From: DATLXU01 sp035575515
Lineage (GTDB): Bacteria > Acidobacteriota > Blastocatellia > UBA7656
Length of the DNA: 64,000 bases
Direction: 5' to 3'
Assembly (NCBI GenBank): GCA_035575515.1
Contig: DATLXU010000068.1
Location: 1 to 64,000, forward strand
Shown here: positions 52,470-61,002 of the stretch, in pieces
Layout: each line of letters begins with the position of its first letter
How positions within the stretch are numbered: position 1 is the stretch's first letter
Translations under genes and position numbers: made by a program
Notes under the pieces: generated by a model
The model's database searches: none
What the model was told of the DNA's origin: nothing
Seen by the model: the letters and a program-made list of their open reading frames with translations, nothing else

Positions 52470-55400
52470 ATGCATCAAAGACCGTTTAGCCTATTACGCA
52501 CAGTTGGGTGCTGGGCGATTGTCCTATTGTTTGCGGCAACAGCCAGCGCCCAGTTTCGCGCTAGTATTCAAGGCGCGGTGACAGACCCGCAGGGGGCGGT
52601 CGTCAGCGGCGCGACCGTCACATTGCTCAACAAAGAAACCAACAGGACGCAGCAGACCACCACGGGCGATGAAGGGTTCTATCGTTTCGACAGACTCCCG
52701 CCCGGCAACTATACAATCACGGTCGAGGCGACCGGCTTCAAGAAGAAGGTGCTTGACAACGTGATTGTTACCGCCGAACAGGTGCAGGGTGTCAACGTCG
52801 AGCTTGAAGCGGGCCAGGTGACAGAGACCGTTACAATCACGGCCGGGGCGACCGAGCAGCTCCACACCGAAAGCGCAAACGTTGATGGATCGCTCTCCAC
52901 GCGAGAGATTCGGGAAATACCTCAGGTCGGGCGCGACCCATACGAATTGATACGGCTCACTCCGGGTGTTTTCGGGCTGGGCGCTCGCTCCGCCACGGGA
53001 GGCTCGGTGGGCCTGCCGAACGTGCCCGGTCCGGGCGGCTCCAATGACCAGATTTTTGCGACCGAGAATCGCCCTCCCGTCACCGCCGCCGGTCAGCGGG
53101 TCGAGGCAAATAACTTTCAGATCGATGGCGCGAGCGCGATGAGTCAGGCTTGGGGCGGAGCGGCGGTCGTGACTCCGAACCAGGAATCCGTCAAAGAGAT
53201 TCGCGTGCTGGCGAACAATTACTCGGCGGAGTACGGGCGCAACACAGGCGCGCAGGTGCTTGTCGTTTCCGAAAACGGCACGAACGATTTTCACGGCAGC
53301 CTCTTCTTCAAACGCAACACGCCGGGTCTGAACGCCAGACAGGACTTTACACGCGAAGGCACAGCCATTCGCGAAGACCCGCAGCGCGTAAACCAATTCT
53401 TGAGCCAGTGGGGCGGCAGCGTCGGCGGCCCCATACTCAAGAACAAACTCTTCTTCTTCTTCTCGTATGAGAGGGTCGGGCGATCAAGCACCAGAGAAGA
53501 GACGCAATGGGTAGAGACTCCGGAGTTTGTGAGTCTCGTTCACAGCCGGCGGGCCAATAGTATCGCCGACCAGATACTCTCTTTCCCCGGCATGACCCCG
53601 CCCCGCGTGGCCAGCATTCAGAACAGAGATTGTGCTTTTCTGGGAATCACCGACCCTTCTCGCTGCCGCGCAGTCTCCGGCGGGTTGGATATAGGTTCGC
53701 CCGCAGGCGGCATCGGGCAGCAGGTCTCTTCGGTTGGCGGCGGACTGGACAATATCCCGGACGTTCGGTTTGTCAGCCTCTTGATCCCGGATAAAACCAG
53801 AGCGCAGCAGTTCAACACGCGGATTGATTATCAGGTGACAAAGGACGACCTGGTCGCCTTCAGCATGTATTTCGTCCCGAACACCAGAGACTTCAACGAC
53901 AGTTGGGCGAACAGAGGGCGTCCCGGCCTTGACTTCAACTCTTCCCGGCGAAATACCGTGGGCACGCTGCTGTGGACGCGAACGCTCTCTCCGACAATGG
54001 TCAACGAGGCTCGCTTCAATGTAACCCGCTGGTTCTTCAATGAGGTTCAATCGAATCCGAACATAGGGTGGGGCATTCCGCAGATCAATGTTTGTTTCGA
54101 ACAATGCATCCTTTTCGGAACGCACGTAGGCCCCGGAGTCTTTTACCAGACGACGTACAACTTCCGTGATACGGTGAGCAAAGTCGTGAACGCTCACGGC
54201 TTGAAATTCGGCGCCGACATCATCGCGGAACAGAACAATGACCGAGCGCCGTGGGCGGGGCGACCGACGTTTGAGTTTAACAATCTCTGGGATTTCGCCA
54301 ACGACGCGCCGCGTTCTGAGTCTGCATTCTTTGACCCGGCGACCGGCGCTTTCACGGAACTGGCGGCATATGCCCGCAGCAAGTACTATGCGCTGTTCGT
54401 GCAGGACGACTGGAAGTTCAGGCCGAATCTGACTCTGAACCTCGGACTGCGGTGGGAATACTTCACACCGCTTCGCAGCGCCAGAGACAGAATCTCAAAT
54501 TTGATCTTAGGCCCGAATGGTAGCCTGTTGGGCGCGAGGCTCAAGGTCGGGGGCGACCTGTTTAAACCCGACCGGAACAACTTCGGGCCGCAACTCGGCT
54601 TTGCCTGGAACCCTGATGCTTTTGAGAGAAAGCTCGTATTGCGCGGCGGCTTCGGGCTGGGCTTTAACCGACTCCCCGGATCGAGGCTGCTCGAATCGCG
54701 GTTCAACCCGCCCTTCTTTGCCAGCTTTTTCTTCGATCGGGCAAGCGGTAACATTCTTTACTCGCTGGCCAGCGATCTCAACTCGTTCGGTTACCCTGCA
54801 AATCCGAAAGCTACGCTCACGTTCGACCCCAACACAGGACTGCCAGTGACGGGACCGCCGGTCGGCATCAGCGCGACGCTTCAGGAGGTGCCGAATCCGT
54901 ACGCGTATCGCTGGTCGCTGGGGCTGGAGTACGAGATAGGGGCCAAATGGGTCGGCTCGGCTACTTACCAAGGCAGCGCAGATCACAAGCTCCCGCGCCT
55001 CGTCCCTTATCACCTGTTCGTGACCCCGAACCCGAGGCTGGGAAACGTGAACTTGATGCTAACCGACGTCAACAGCAACTTCAACGCGCTGCTTCTGGGC
55101 ATAACGCGCAGGTTCTCTCGCGGTCTTTTGTTCAACTCCGAGTACCGTTGGAGCAAGAGCCTCGACACATGCTCGAACGATCACGATTGCAGGCAGACGT
55201 ATCCTTTCGATCAGAGCACTGAATATGGTCCGTCGGACTTTGATGTGCGGCATGCGTTCAAGGCTGCTGCTGTATGGGAGTTACCCATCTTCCGCAACCG
55301 CAGCGACCCGGTGGGCAGGCTGGCCGGGGGGTGGGAATTGAGCGGAATCATCACGGCCAGCTCCGGTTTCCCGTGGACGCCTGTTGTGGGCGGCGCGGCC

Positions 55401-55850
55401 TGTAGCGCGGTCGTGGCAGGCGGAGGCGTTTGCCCGCTGCGGCCCGTCCGCCAAATACGGCCCGCTGCAACGGACAGCACCAGTAACGACACTTTTCTTG
55501 GAGCCGGTCAATTCCCGGGCGGGGGGTTGCTCTACTTCACGCCGCCGCCTTCGGGTTCTTTTACGGTTCCGCCTCGCCCAGGCGTTGGCCGCAATAGCCT
55601 GCGTGGCCCTAACTACTTCAGCATAGATATGACCGCGCTCAAGCGATTCCGTTTCCCATCTATGCCGATCTTAGGAGAAAACGCAGGGCTGGAAATAAAG
55701 GCTAACGCCTACAACCTTTTCAACAGGCTGAACCTGGCGCCCTTCAGCGCCAACGACGACAACACGCAGATTCAACACGTAGACTTCGGGCGCGCATTGC
55801 ATGCGCTGTCTGGAAGGGTCGTTGAATTTCAAGCCCGGTTCAACTTCTGA
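52470..55850 (+). CDS. Oar-like TonB-dependent receptor of the glycan locus
   Basis: 1126 aa. A signal peptide (ends ASAQFRA), a carboxypeptidase-regulatory domain (QGAVTDPQGAVVSGATVT), a plug (EIPQVGRDPYELIRLTPG) and a barrel ending in Phe (VEFQARFNF). GGAGG precedes the ATG. First gene of the LacI-controlled run, so it is the likely outer-membrane importer of the oligosaccharide made or used by the downstream hydrolases. No SusD is present anywhere in the window. Confidence 0.88.
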   Translation: MHQRPFSLLRTVGCWAIVLLFAATASAQFRASIQGAVTDPQGAVVSGATVTLLNKETNRTQQTTTGDEGFYRFDRLPPGNYTITVEATGFKKKVLDNVIVTAEQVQGVNVELEAGQVTETVTITAGATEQLHTESANVDGSLSTREIREIPQVGRDPYELIRLTPGVFGLGARSATGGSVGLPNVPGPGGSNDQIFATENRPPVTAAGQRVEANNFQIDGASAMSQAWGGAAVVTPNQESVKEIRVLANNYSAEYGRNTGAQVLVVSENGTNDFHGSLFFKRNTPGLNARQDFTREGTAIREDPQRVNQFLSQWGGSVGGPILKNKLFFFFSYERVGRSSTREETQWVETPEFVSLVHSRRANSIADQILSFPGMTPPRVASIQNRDCAFLGITDPSRCRAVSGGLDIGSPAGGIGQQVSSVGGGLDNIPDVRFVSLLIPDKTRAQQFNTRIDYQVTKDDLVAFSMYFVPNTRDFNDSWANRGRPGLDFNSSRRNTVGTLLWTRTLSPTMVNEARFNVTRWFFNEVQSNPNIGWGIPQINVCFEQCILFGTHVGPGVFYQTTYNFRDTVSKVVNAHGLKFGADIIAEQNNDRAPWAGRPTFEFNNLWDFANDAPRSESAFFDPATGAFTELAAYARSKYYALFVQDDWKFRPNLTLNLGLRWEYFTPLRSARDRISNLILGPNGSLLGARLKVGGDLFKPDRNNFGPQLGFAWNPDAFERKLVLRGGFGLGFNRLPGSRLLESRFNPPFFASFFFDRASGNILYSLASDLNSFGYPANPKATLTFDPNTGLPVTGPPVGISATLQEVPNPYAYRWSLGLEYEIGAKWVGSATYQGSADHKLPRLVPYHLFVTPNPRLGNVNLMLTDVNSNFNALLLGITRRFSRGLLFNSEYRWSKSLDTCSNDHDCRQTYPFDQSTEYGPSDFDVRHAFKAAAVWELPIFRNRSDPVGRLAGGWELSGIITASSGFPWTPVVGGAACSAVVAGGGVCPLRPVRQIRPAATDSTSNDTFLGAGQFPGGGLLYFTPPPSGSFTVPPRPGVGRNSLRGPNYFSIDMTALKRFRFPSMPILGENAGLEIKANAYNLFNRLNLAPFSANDDNTQIQHVDFGRALHALSGRVVEFQARFNF

Positions 55851-55897
55851 TAGAATCCGGCGGGAGGGTGAATGCCTTCCCGCCGTCTTCCATACTT

Positions 55898-57343
55898 ATG
55901 TCTGCCGTTGCCGTCAAATCCAAAGTTGGGAGCTCTCTCCTTTACATCTTTGTGGCCTCAATCGTATCGCTTACTGCCGTCGCGCAGTCTGCCAGCCCGT
56001 CGCTCGCTTCCGCCGATGCCGCGATGCAGGCAGGCCGCTTCGCCGACGCCGCCCGCGAATATGAGACCTTGCTCAAGGCTCGTCCCAATTCCAAAGAGGT
56101 TCTGCTGGCGCTCGGAATCTGTTACGTGCAGTTGAAGCGACAAGACGAAGCCGCGACGACGCTGCGCCGTTACCTGAGACTGGTTCCAAGCTCAGCCGCA
56201 GGGCACGCTGCGCTCGGCATCGCGCTTCTCGATGGCGCAAAGACCGCAGAGGCGAAAGCGGAGCTTGAGACGGCGGTACGTCTCAACCCCAAACAGGCAG
56301 ATGCTGTCGAATCGCTTGCCAGAATCTACCTGATCGAAGGAAAGGCTGACAAAGCTGTGACCTTGCTGCAACCGTTAGCGATGGTAGGAATGAACGAGGA
56401 CACGATGGCACTGCTTGGTGACGCGCTCATCAAGGCAGGCCAAGCCGCCGCCGCCGCTGTCATGTTTGATCGCCATCTCGAAACAAATTCACGCAACACG
56501 CCTCAGATTTTTGCTGCGACCGCCTGGGCGCACCTCAAGGCGGGCGACATGGCGAAGGCTGCCGACGTTTGCGAAAGGGGCATGAGAATCTATCCCGATT
56601 CGGAGATTGAAGCCGTCTATCTCTCTTTGCCCGCGCCATTTCTGGCCGAGAGGATCGGTGCGCGAATAGAGCGCCTGCAGAACTCCCCGGACGTGGCCGA
56701 ACTCGTGGCCGTAGGGCGGGTGCTCACAGACGCAGACCCCGCGCGCAGGACGCGGGCCAACGAGATTGCGCAACGGCTTCTTGCTCATGCCGTCGAGCTT
56801 GCGCCCGGTAATGCCTCGGCCCATTACAACTACGGGCGCGCGCTCAGCCAGAGCAGCCTTGAGCGCGCGATTGATGAATGGGAAAAGGCGTTGAGCCTCA
56901 ATCCTGGCGACGAGCTTCGGGTGCAGATATTAATTGAGATTGCTGCGGCGAGGCTCGACCTTTCGAACTTCGAGGCTGCTGAAAATGCCTTCAAAGCTGC
57001 CCTTGAGATAAATCGCAAACTCCCCAAACGCAACCCGGAAGCTATGCTGGGATACGTCCGTTTCTTGCAACTGAGATCGCGGCCTGCGGAAGCGGAAGCT
57101 TTATTGAATGAGACATTGAACTGGAACCCGCTGTCGCCTGAGGCCCACCTGGAACGAGCCAAGCTGCTGGCGGCCAGTGGAAAGTGGCAAGAGGTTGCCG
57201 AAGAAGGCGAGTTCGTTTTGCGCAATGCCGGAGAGGATCAGGAACTGCTCCGCGCCGCGCATATGCTGCTTGCCCGCGCTTATTACCGTTTGAACCAACC
57301 GGAGAAAGCGCGGCAGCACCAGTCCTGGATTGAGTCGCGCTGA
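55898..57343 (+). CDS. secreted TPR protein
   Basis: 481 aa. A signal peptide (YIFVASIVSLTAVAQSA) is followed by TPR-like repeats over almost the whole length (AMQAGRFADAAREYETLL..., KQADAVESLARIYLIEGKADKAV...). TPRs bind proteins or pack against partners. It lies between the receptor and the glycosidases with short gaps, the slot where SusD-like proteins occur in Bacteroidota. A GTG at 55868 with an adjacent GGGAGG is an alternative start, but the ATG at 55898 gives the cleaner signal peptide. Confidence 0.8.
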   Translation: MSAVAVKSKVGSSLLYIFVASIVSLTAVAQSASPSLASADAAMQAGRFADAAREYETLLKARPNSKEVLLALGICYVQLKRQDEAATTLRRYLRLVPSSAAGHAALGIALLDGAKTAEAKAELETAVRLNPKQADAVESLARIYLIEGKADKAVTLLQPLAMVGMNEDTMALLGDALIKAGQAAAAAVMFDRHLETNSRNTPQIFAATAWAHLKAGDMAKAADVCERGMRIYPDSEIEAVYLSLPAPFLAERIGARIERLQNSPDVAELVAVGRVLTDADPARRTRANEIAQRLLAHAVELAPGNASAHYNYGRALSQSSLERAIDEWEKALSLNPGDELRVQILIEIAAARLDLSNFEAAENAFKAALEINRKLPKRNPEAMLGYVRFLQLRSRPAEAEALLNETLNWNPLSPEAHLERAKLLAASGKWQEVAEEGEFVLRNAGEDQELLRAAHMLLARAYYRLNQPEKARQHQSWIESR

Positions 57344-57358
57344 TGTGCCATCTGTCTT

Positions 57359-58594
57359 ATGTGTAGGATTACTCTCTATTTGATGATGCTGGCGCTCGCG
57401 GCCTTATCGAGTTCGCTCGCGTGGGCGCAACAACGATCTGCTTCTGCCGATGGTTTTTACCGTGCGGCGGCTCAGGCCGAACAGGCTCGCAACGCGAATC
57501 GAATCGAGGAAGCGATTGGGCTTTACCGAAAAGCGGTCTCTTTGCGACCTCGATGGGCCGAAGGGTGGTGGTATCTAGGGACGCTCCTGTACGATCAAGA
57601 CGCCTTCGCAGATGCGGCTGCCGCGCTCGGCAAGGCGACGGCCCTCAGCCCCGGGTTCGGAACTGCGTGGGTGATGCTGGGGCTGTGCGAGTTCAAGCTT
57701 CACCGTTACGATGATGCACTCAAGCACATCCAACAAGGGCGACGGTTGGGCACAAACGATGATCCGCAATTCAGGCAGGTGATGTTTTATCACGAAGCCA
57801 TTTTGCTTCTCGGCAAAAGCGAGTTCGAGCGCGCACAAGAAACGCTCGATCAGATGAGCCGCGACGGGATCGAGAACCAAGATGTCATCATTGCGCTTGG
57901 GCTTTCCATTCTTCGCATTCGCTTTTCGGAATTGCTCGCCGGAGATTCTGCGCGGCGCGAACTGGCCCGCCGCGCTGGTTGGGCGGAACACCTTGCGGCT
58001 CAGAAGAAGTTCGATCAGGCGCTCAGTGAATATAATAAGCTTGCGACCGATTTTCCGAAGACCCCGAACGTTCATTACGCTTATGGGCGTTTCCTGCTCA
58101 CAATCAATGAGGACGAGAAAGCAATCGAGGCATTCAAGCGCGAAATCGAAAATGACCCGAAGCACTTGATGTCACATTTAAGAATTGCCGACACCAAGCT
58201 CAGGCTCAAAGATGCTGCAGGCGGATTGCCTTATGCCGAAGAGGCCGTGAGGCTCCGCCCGCAATTGCCGCTCGGCCATTACCTGCTGGGATTGCTGCTT
58301 CTGGAAACTGGGCAGACGGCGCGGGCGATCACCGAACTGGAAATAGCGCGGCGATTGATGCCCGATGAACCTAAGATTCATTTCGCGCTGGGACGCGCTT
58401 ACCAGCTTGCCAATCGCAAGCAGGAAGCCGCAGCGGCTCGCGCGACCTTCGCGCGCCTGACCAAACAGGCTGAGGAAGCTGGAAAGAAGCCCGAAGCTAA
58501 TCAGGAGATACAATCGCCTTCGACAGGCTCTTCCGGGCAAGCGCAATCTGGCCGTTCCGGTGTAGCGGCCAAAGGCACAAAGCGAAAACATTAA
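57359..58594 (+). CDS. secreted TPR protein
   Basis: 411 aa with a signal peptide (ALAALSSSLAWAQQ). TPR units run from about residue 35 to 350 (RIEEAIGLYRKAVSLRPRWAEGWWYLGTLLYDQ; NEDEKAIEAFKREIENDPKH). A low-complexity Ser/Gly/Gln tail ends KGTKRKH. It starts 15 bases after the other TPR gene. The two proteins are not simple duplicates but share architecture, and may form a periplasmic scaffold for the receptor or hydrolases. Confidence 0.82.
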   Translation: MCRITLYLMMLALAALSSSLAWAQQRSASADGFYRAAAQAEQARNANRIEEAIGLYRKAVSLRPRWAEGWWYLGTLLYDQDAFADAAAALGKATALSPGFGTAWVMLGLCEFKLHRYDDALKHIQQGRRLGTNDDPQFRQVMFYHEAILLLGKSEFERAQETLDQMSRDGIENQDVIIALGLSILRIRFSELLAGDSARRELARRAGWAEHLAAQKKFDQALSEYNKLATDFPKTPNVHYAYGRFLLTINEDEKAIEAFKREIENDPKHLMSHLRIADTKLRLKDAAGGLPYAEEAVRLRPQLPLGHYLLGLLLLETGQTARAITELEIARRLMPDEPKIHFALGRAYQLANRKQEAAAARATFARLTKQAEEAGKKPEANQEIQSPSTGSSGQAQSGRSGVAAKGTKRKH

Positions 58595-58706
58595 GGGAGA
58601 TGGCACTGTCACAAGGCGACGAGGAATCGCAAGCTGATGAAAAGGGTTGGCGATGAACAGGAATCTACGCGCCGAAGCGAGAACATGTCTTTCAAGGAAA
58701 AAAGCG

Positions 58707-60896
58707 ATGGGCTGCGTGACCGTGCAGAGATTGGCGCGCACTATTCTTGTTATGCTCGCGATGCTCGCGCCCGGCACGTGTTTGGCCCAGTTGGAATATG
58801 ATCGCCACGTCGCTTTTGATAACAGCCTTACGGACAAGTCATATTATTACAGTCAAGGGTCGTTTGTTTCCCCGAGCGAGCTGGAACTTGCGGATGGAAA
58901 ATTCCCGATTGAAGATACAGATTTCGCAAGCCCGCCGAACTCGCTCCGCCTCAAATGGCGATCCCGGAGCGGCGGCGACTGGCGGATTACTCTGAGTTTT
59001 AGAAAGCATTACCGAAACGTAGATTTTTCGGGCGGCGTGTTGTCTTTCTGGTGCTATTCTGACGCAGAACTTGCTGCCGACGAATCGCCGCTCATCTATC
59101 TGCTCGACGCAAACGGCGAAGGCACGCCTTCGATTCGGCTCATCGGCTCGCTCGACCGTGTTCCGGCTCGAAAGTGGGTGCGGATTCGATTGCCTTTCGA
59201 TTCGTTCGTCGGACTCTATAAGTCAACGAGCGAACCGCGCTTTGACCCGCGCCGCCTTGCCAGTTTGACGATTGTTCAGGGCTTGGACGACGGCAAAGCG
59301 CACACTCTCTACCTTGATGATGTCAGAGTCGGCGACGCCGCGCCGAACGATAGCAAGGCGCCCGCCGCGCCGACAGGCCTGAGTGCCAAAGGCTATGACC
59401 GCCACATTGATTTGATCTGGCAGCGAAACAACGAGAGCGACCTGCTGCATTACAAAATCTACCGCTCTTTTGACGGCAAGTCATACGCGCCCGTCGGCAT
59501 ACAGAGAGGAAGCATCACCCGCTACGCGGATTTCATCGGCGCAAGCGGCAAGCGAGCGTTCTACAAAATCAGCGCGGTGGACGCGAGCGACAACGAATCG
59601 CCGCTTTCCGCCGAAGCGCAAGCCGCCACGCGCGCGATGACTGATGAAGAGCTTCTCACGATGGTTCAAGAGGCCTGTTTCAGATACTACTGGGATGGCG
59701 CACATCCGATTGCGGGCATGGCGATTGAGATACTTCCGGGCGACGAAAACCTTGTTGCGCTCGGGGCGTCGGGCTTCGGCATCACGTCGCTTGTCGTCGC
59801 GGTGGACAGGGGATTCATTACGCGCGAGCAGGGAGTCGAGCGTATGCTGAAGATCGTGCGCTTTCTCGCTCGCGCAGACCGCTTCCACGGCGTGTGGCCC
59901 CATTTCCTCGATGGCAGAACCGGGAGGGTGAATCCTTACTTCGGCAAATACGACGACGGCGGAGACCTGGTCGAAACGGCATTTATCATGCAGGGACTTC
60001 TTGCCGCGCGGCAGTACTTCAACCGCGACACCCAAGAAGAGCGCGAGATACGCGATACGATAACCGGCTTCTGGAAATCGGTTGAATGGGACTGGTATCG
60101 CAAATCGCCCACGAGCGATTTTCTATACTGGCACTGGTCGCCAAATCATGGCTTTCACATCAGCCATCCGCTCGTCGGGTGGAACGAGACGATGATCGTG
60201 TACCTGCTCGCCATCGCTTCGCCGACTCACCCGGTTCCGGCGAGCATGTACTACACAGGATGGGCCGGGCAGTCTGATTTAGCTATCCGCTATCGCCGCG
60301 CGTGGAGCAGAACGACGCAAGGGGATCACTACGTCAACGGGAACACATATTACGGTATCAGGCTGGATGTTGGGCCGGTGAGCGAACTCTTCTTCACGCA
60401 CTTCTCGTTTATGGGATTCGACCCGCGCAACAAGAAAGACCGCTACACCAACTATTTCAAGAACAACCGCAATATGGCGCTGATTCATCATGCGTATAGC
60501 ATCGAGAATCCCCGCAAACATGTGGGTTATGGGGACGACACGTGGGGCCGCTCGGCAGGCGTCAATGCGGGCGGGGGCCGCCCTCTCCCGCGCGACGATA
60601 ACGGCACGATCACCGTGCACGCGGCACTGGCCTCATTCCCATACACCCCCGAAGAGTCTATGAAGGCTCTAAAGCATTTTTATCGCGATCTTGGCAGCAA
60701 GCTGTGGGGCATATACGGCTTCCGTGACGGGTTCAATCTCACAGAGAACTGGTTCGAAGATGTCAACATGGGACTCAATCAAGGCCCCATCGTGACTATG
60801 ATCGAAAACTATAGATCGGGACTCATATGGAAGCTTTTCATGTCGAACCCGGAAATCGAACCGGCGCTGAAAGCCATCGGATTTACGAAGGATTGA
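58707..60896 (+). CDS. glycoamylase-like hydrolase (PF10091, GH144-type), with carbohydrate-binding and FN3 domains
   Basis: 729 aa, secreted. After the signal peptide (ends TCLAQLE) comes a beta-sandwich of about 180 residues that looks like a carbohydrate-binding module, then an FN3 domain (about 230-320). The PF10091 (alpha/alpha)6 catalytic domain (about 325-725) carries YDDGGDLVETAF and HPLVGWNETM; conserved acidic residues in these two segments are catalytic in GH144 endo-beta-1,2-glucanases. GH144 is therefore the best guess; other PF10091 activities are possible. AAGGA precedes the ATG at 58707; an ATG at 58653 also fits. Confidence 0.82.
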   Translation: MGCVTVQRLARTILVMLAMLAPGTCLAQLEYDRHVAFDNSLTDKSYYYSQGSFVSPSELELADGKFPIEDTDFASPPNSLRLKWRSRSGGDWRITLSFRKHYRNVDFSGGVLSFWCYSDAELAADESPLIYLLDANGEGTPSIRLIGSLDRVPARKWVRIRLPFDSFVGLYKSTSEPRFDPRRLASLTIVQGLDDGKAHTLYLDDVRVGDAAPNDSKAPAAPTGLSAKGYDRHIDLIWQRNNESDLLHYKIYRSFDGKSYAPVGIQRGSITRYADFIGASGKRAFYKISAVDASDNESPLSAEAQAATRAMTDEELLTMVQEACFRYYWDGAHPIAGMAIEILPGDENLVALGASGFGITSLVVAVDRGFITREQGVERMLKIVRFLARADRFHGVWPHFLDGRTGRVNPYFGKYDDGGDLVETAFIMQGLLAARQYFNRDTQEEREIRDTITGFWKSVEWDWYRKSPTSDFLYWHWSPNHGFHISHPLVGWNETMIVYLLAIASPTHPVPASMYYTGWAGQSDLAIRYRRAWSRTTQGDHYVNGNTYYGIRLDVGPVSELFFTHFSFMGFDPRNKKDRYTNYFKNNRNMALIHHAYSIENPRKHVGYGDDTWGRSAGVNAGGGRPLPRDDNGTITVHAALASFPYTPEESMKALKHFYRDLGSKLWGIYGFRDGFNLTENWFEDVNMGLNQGPIVTMIENYRSGLIWKLFMSNPEIEPALKAIGFTKD

Positions 60897-61002
60897 ATGC
60901 GATGATTGCGCAGCCGCTTGATACCCGGCTCGGTTTGATAAACAGAATGCAAACCAACCAGTAATTGAAATGCCCACAACATTCTCATAAGGAGTGAAAG
61001 GG

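Noticed and set aside
52082..52471. 129-codon minus-strand frame upstream of lacI
   Set aside because: No recognisable domain; it covers the operator and promoter of the divergent operon.
55872..56135. 87-codon frame with a well-spaced GGGAGG at the TPR gene start
   Set aside because: Pro/Arg/Ser-rich translation in the wrong frame of a clear TPR gene; the ribosome site more likely serves the TPR frame.
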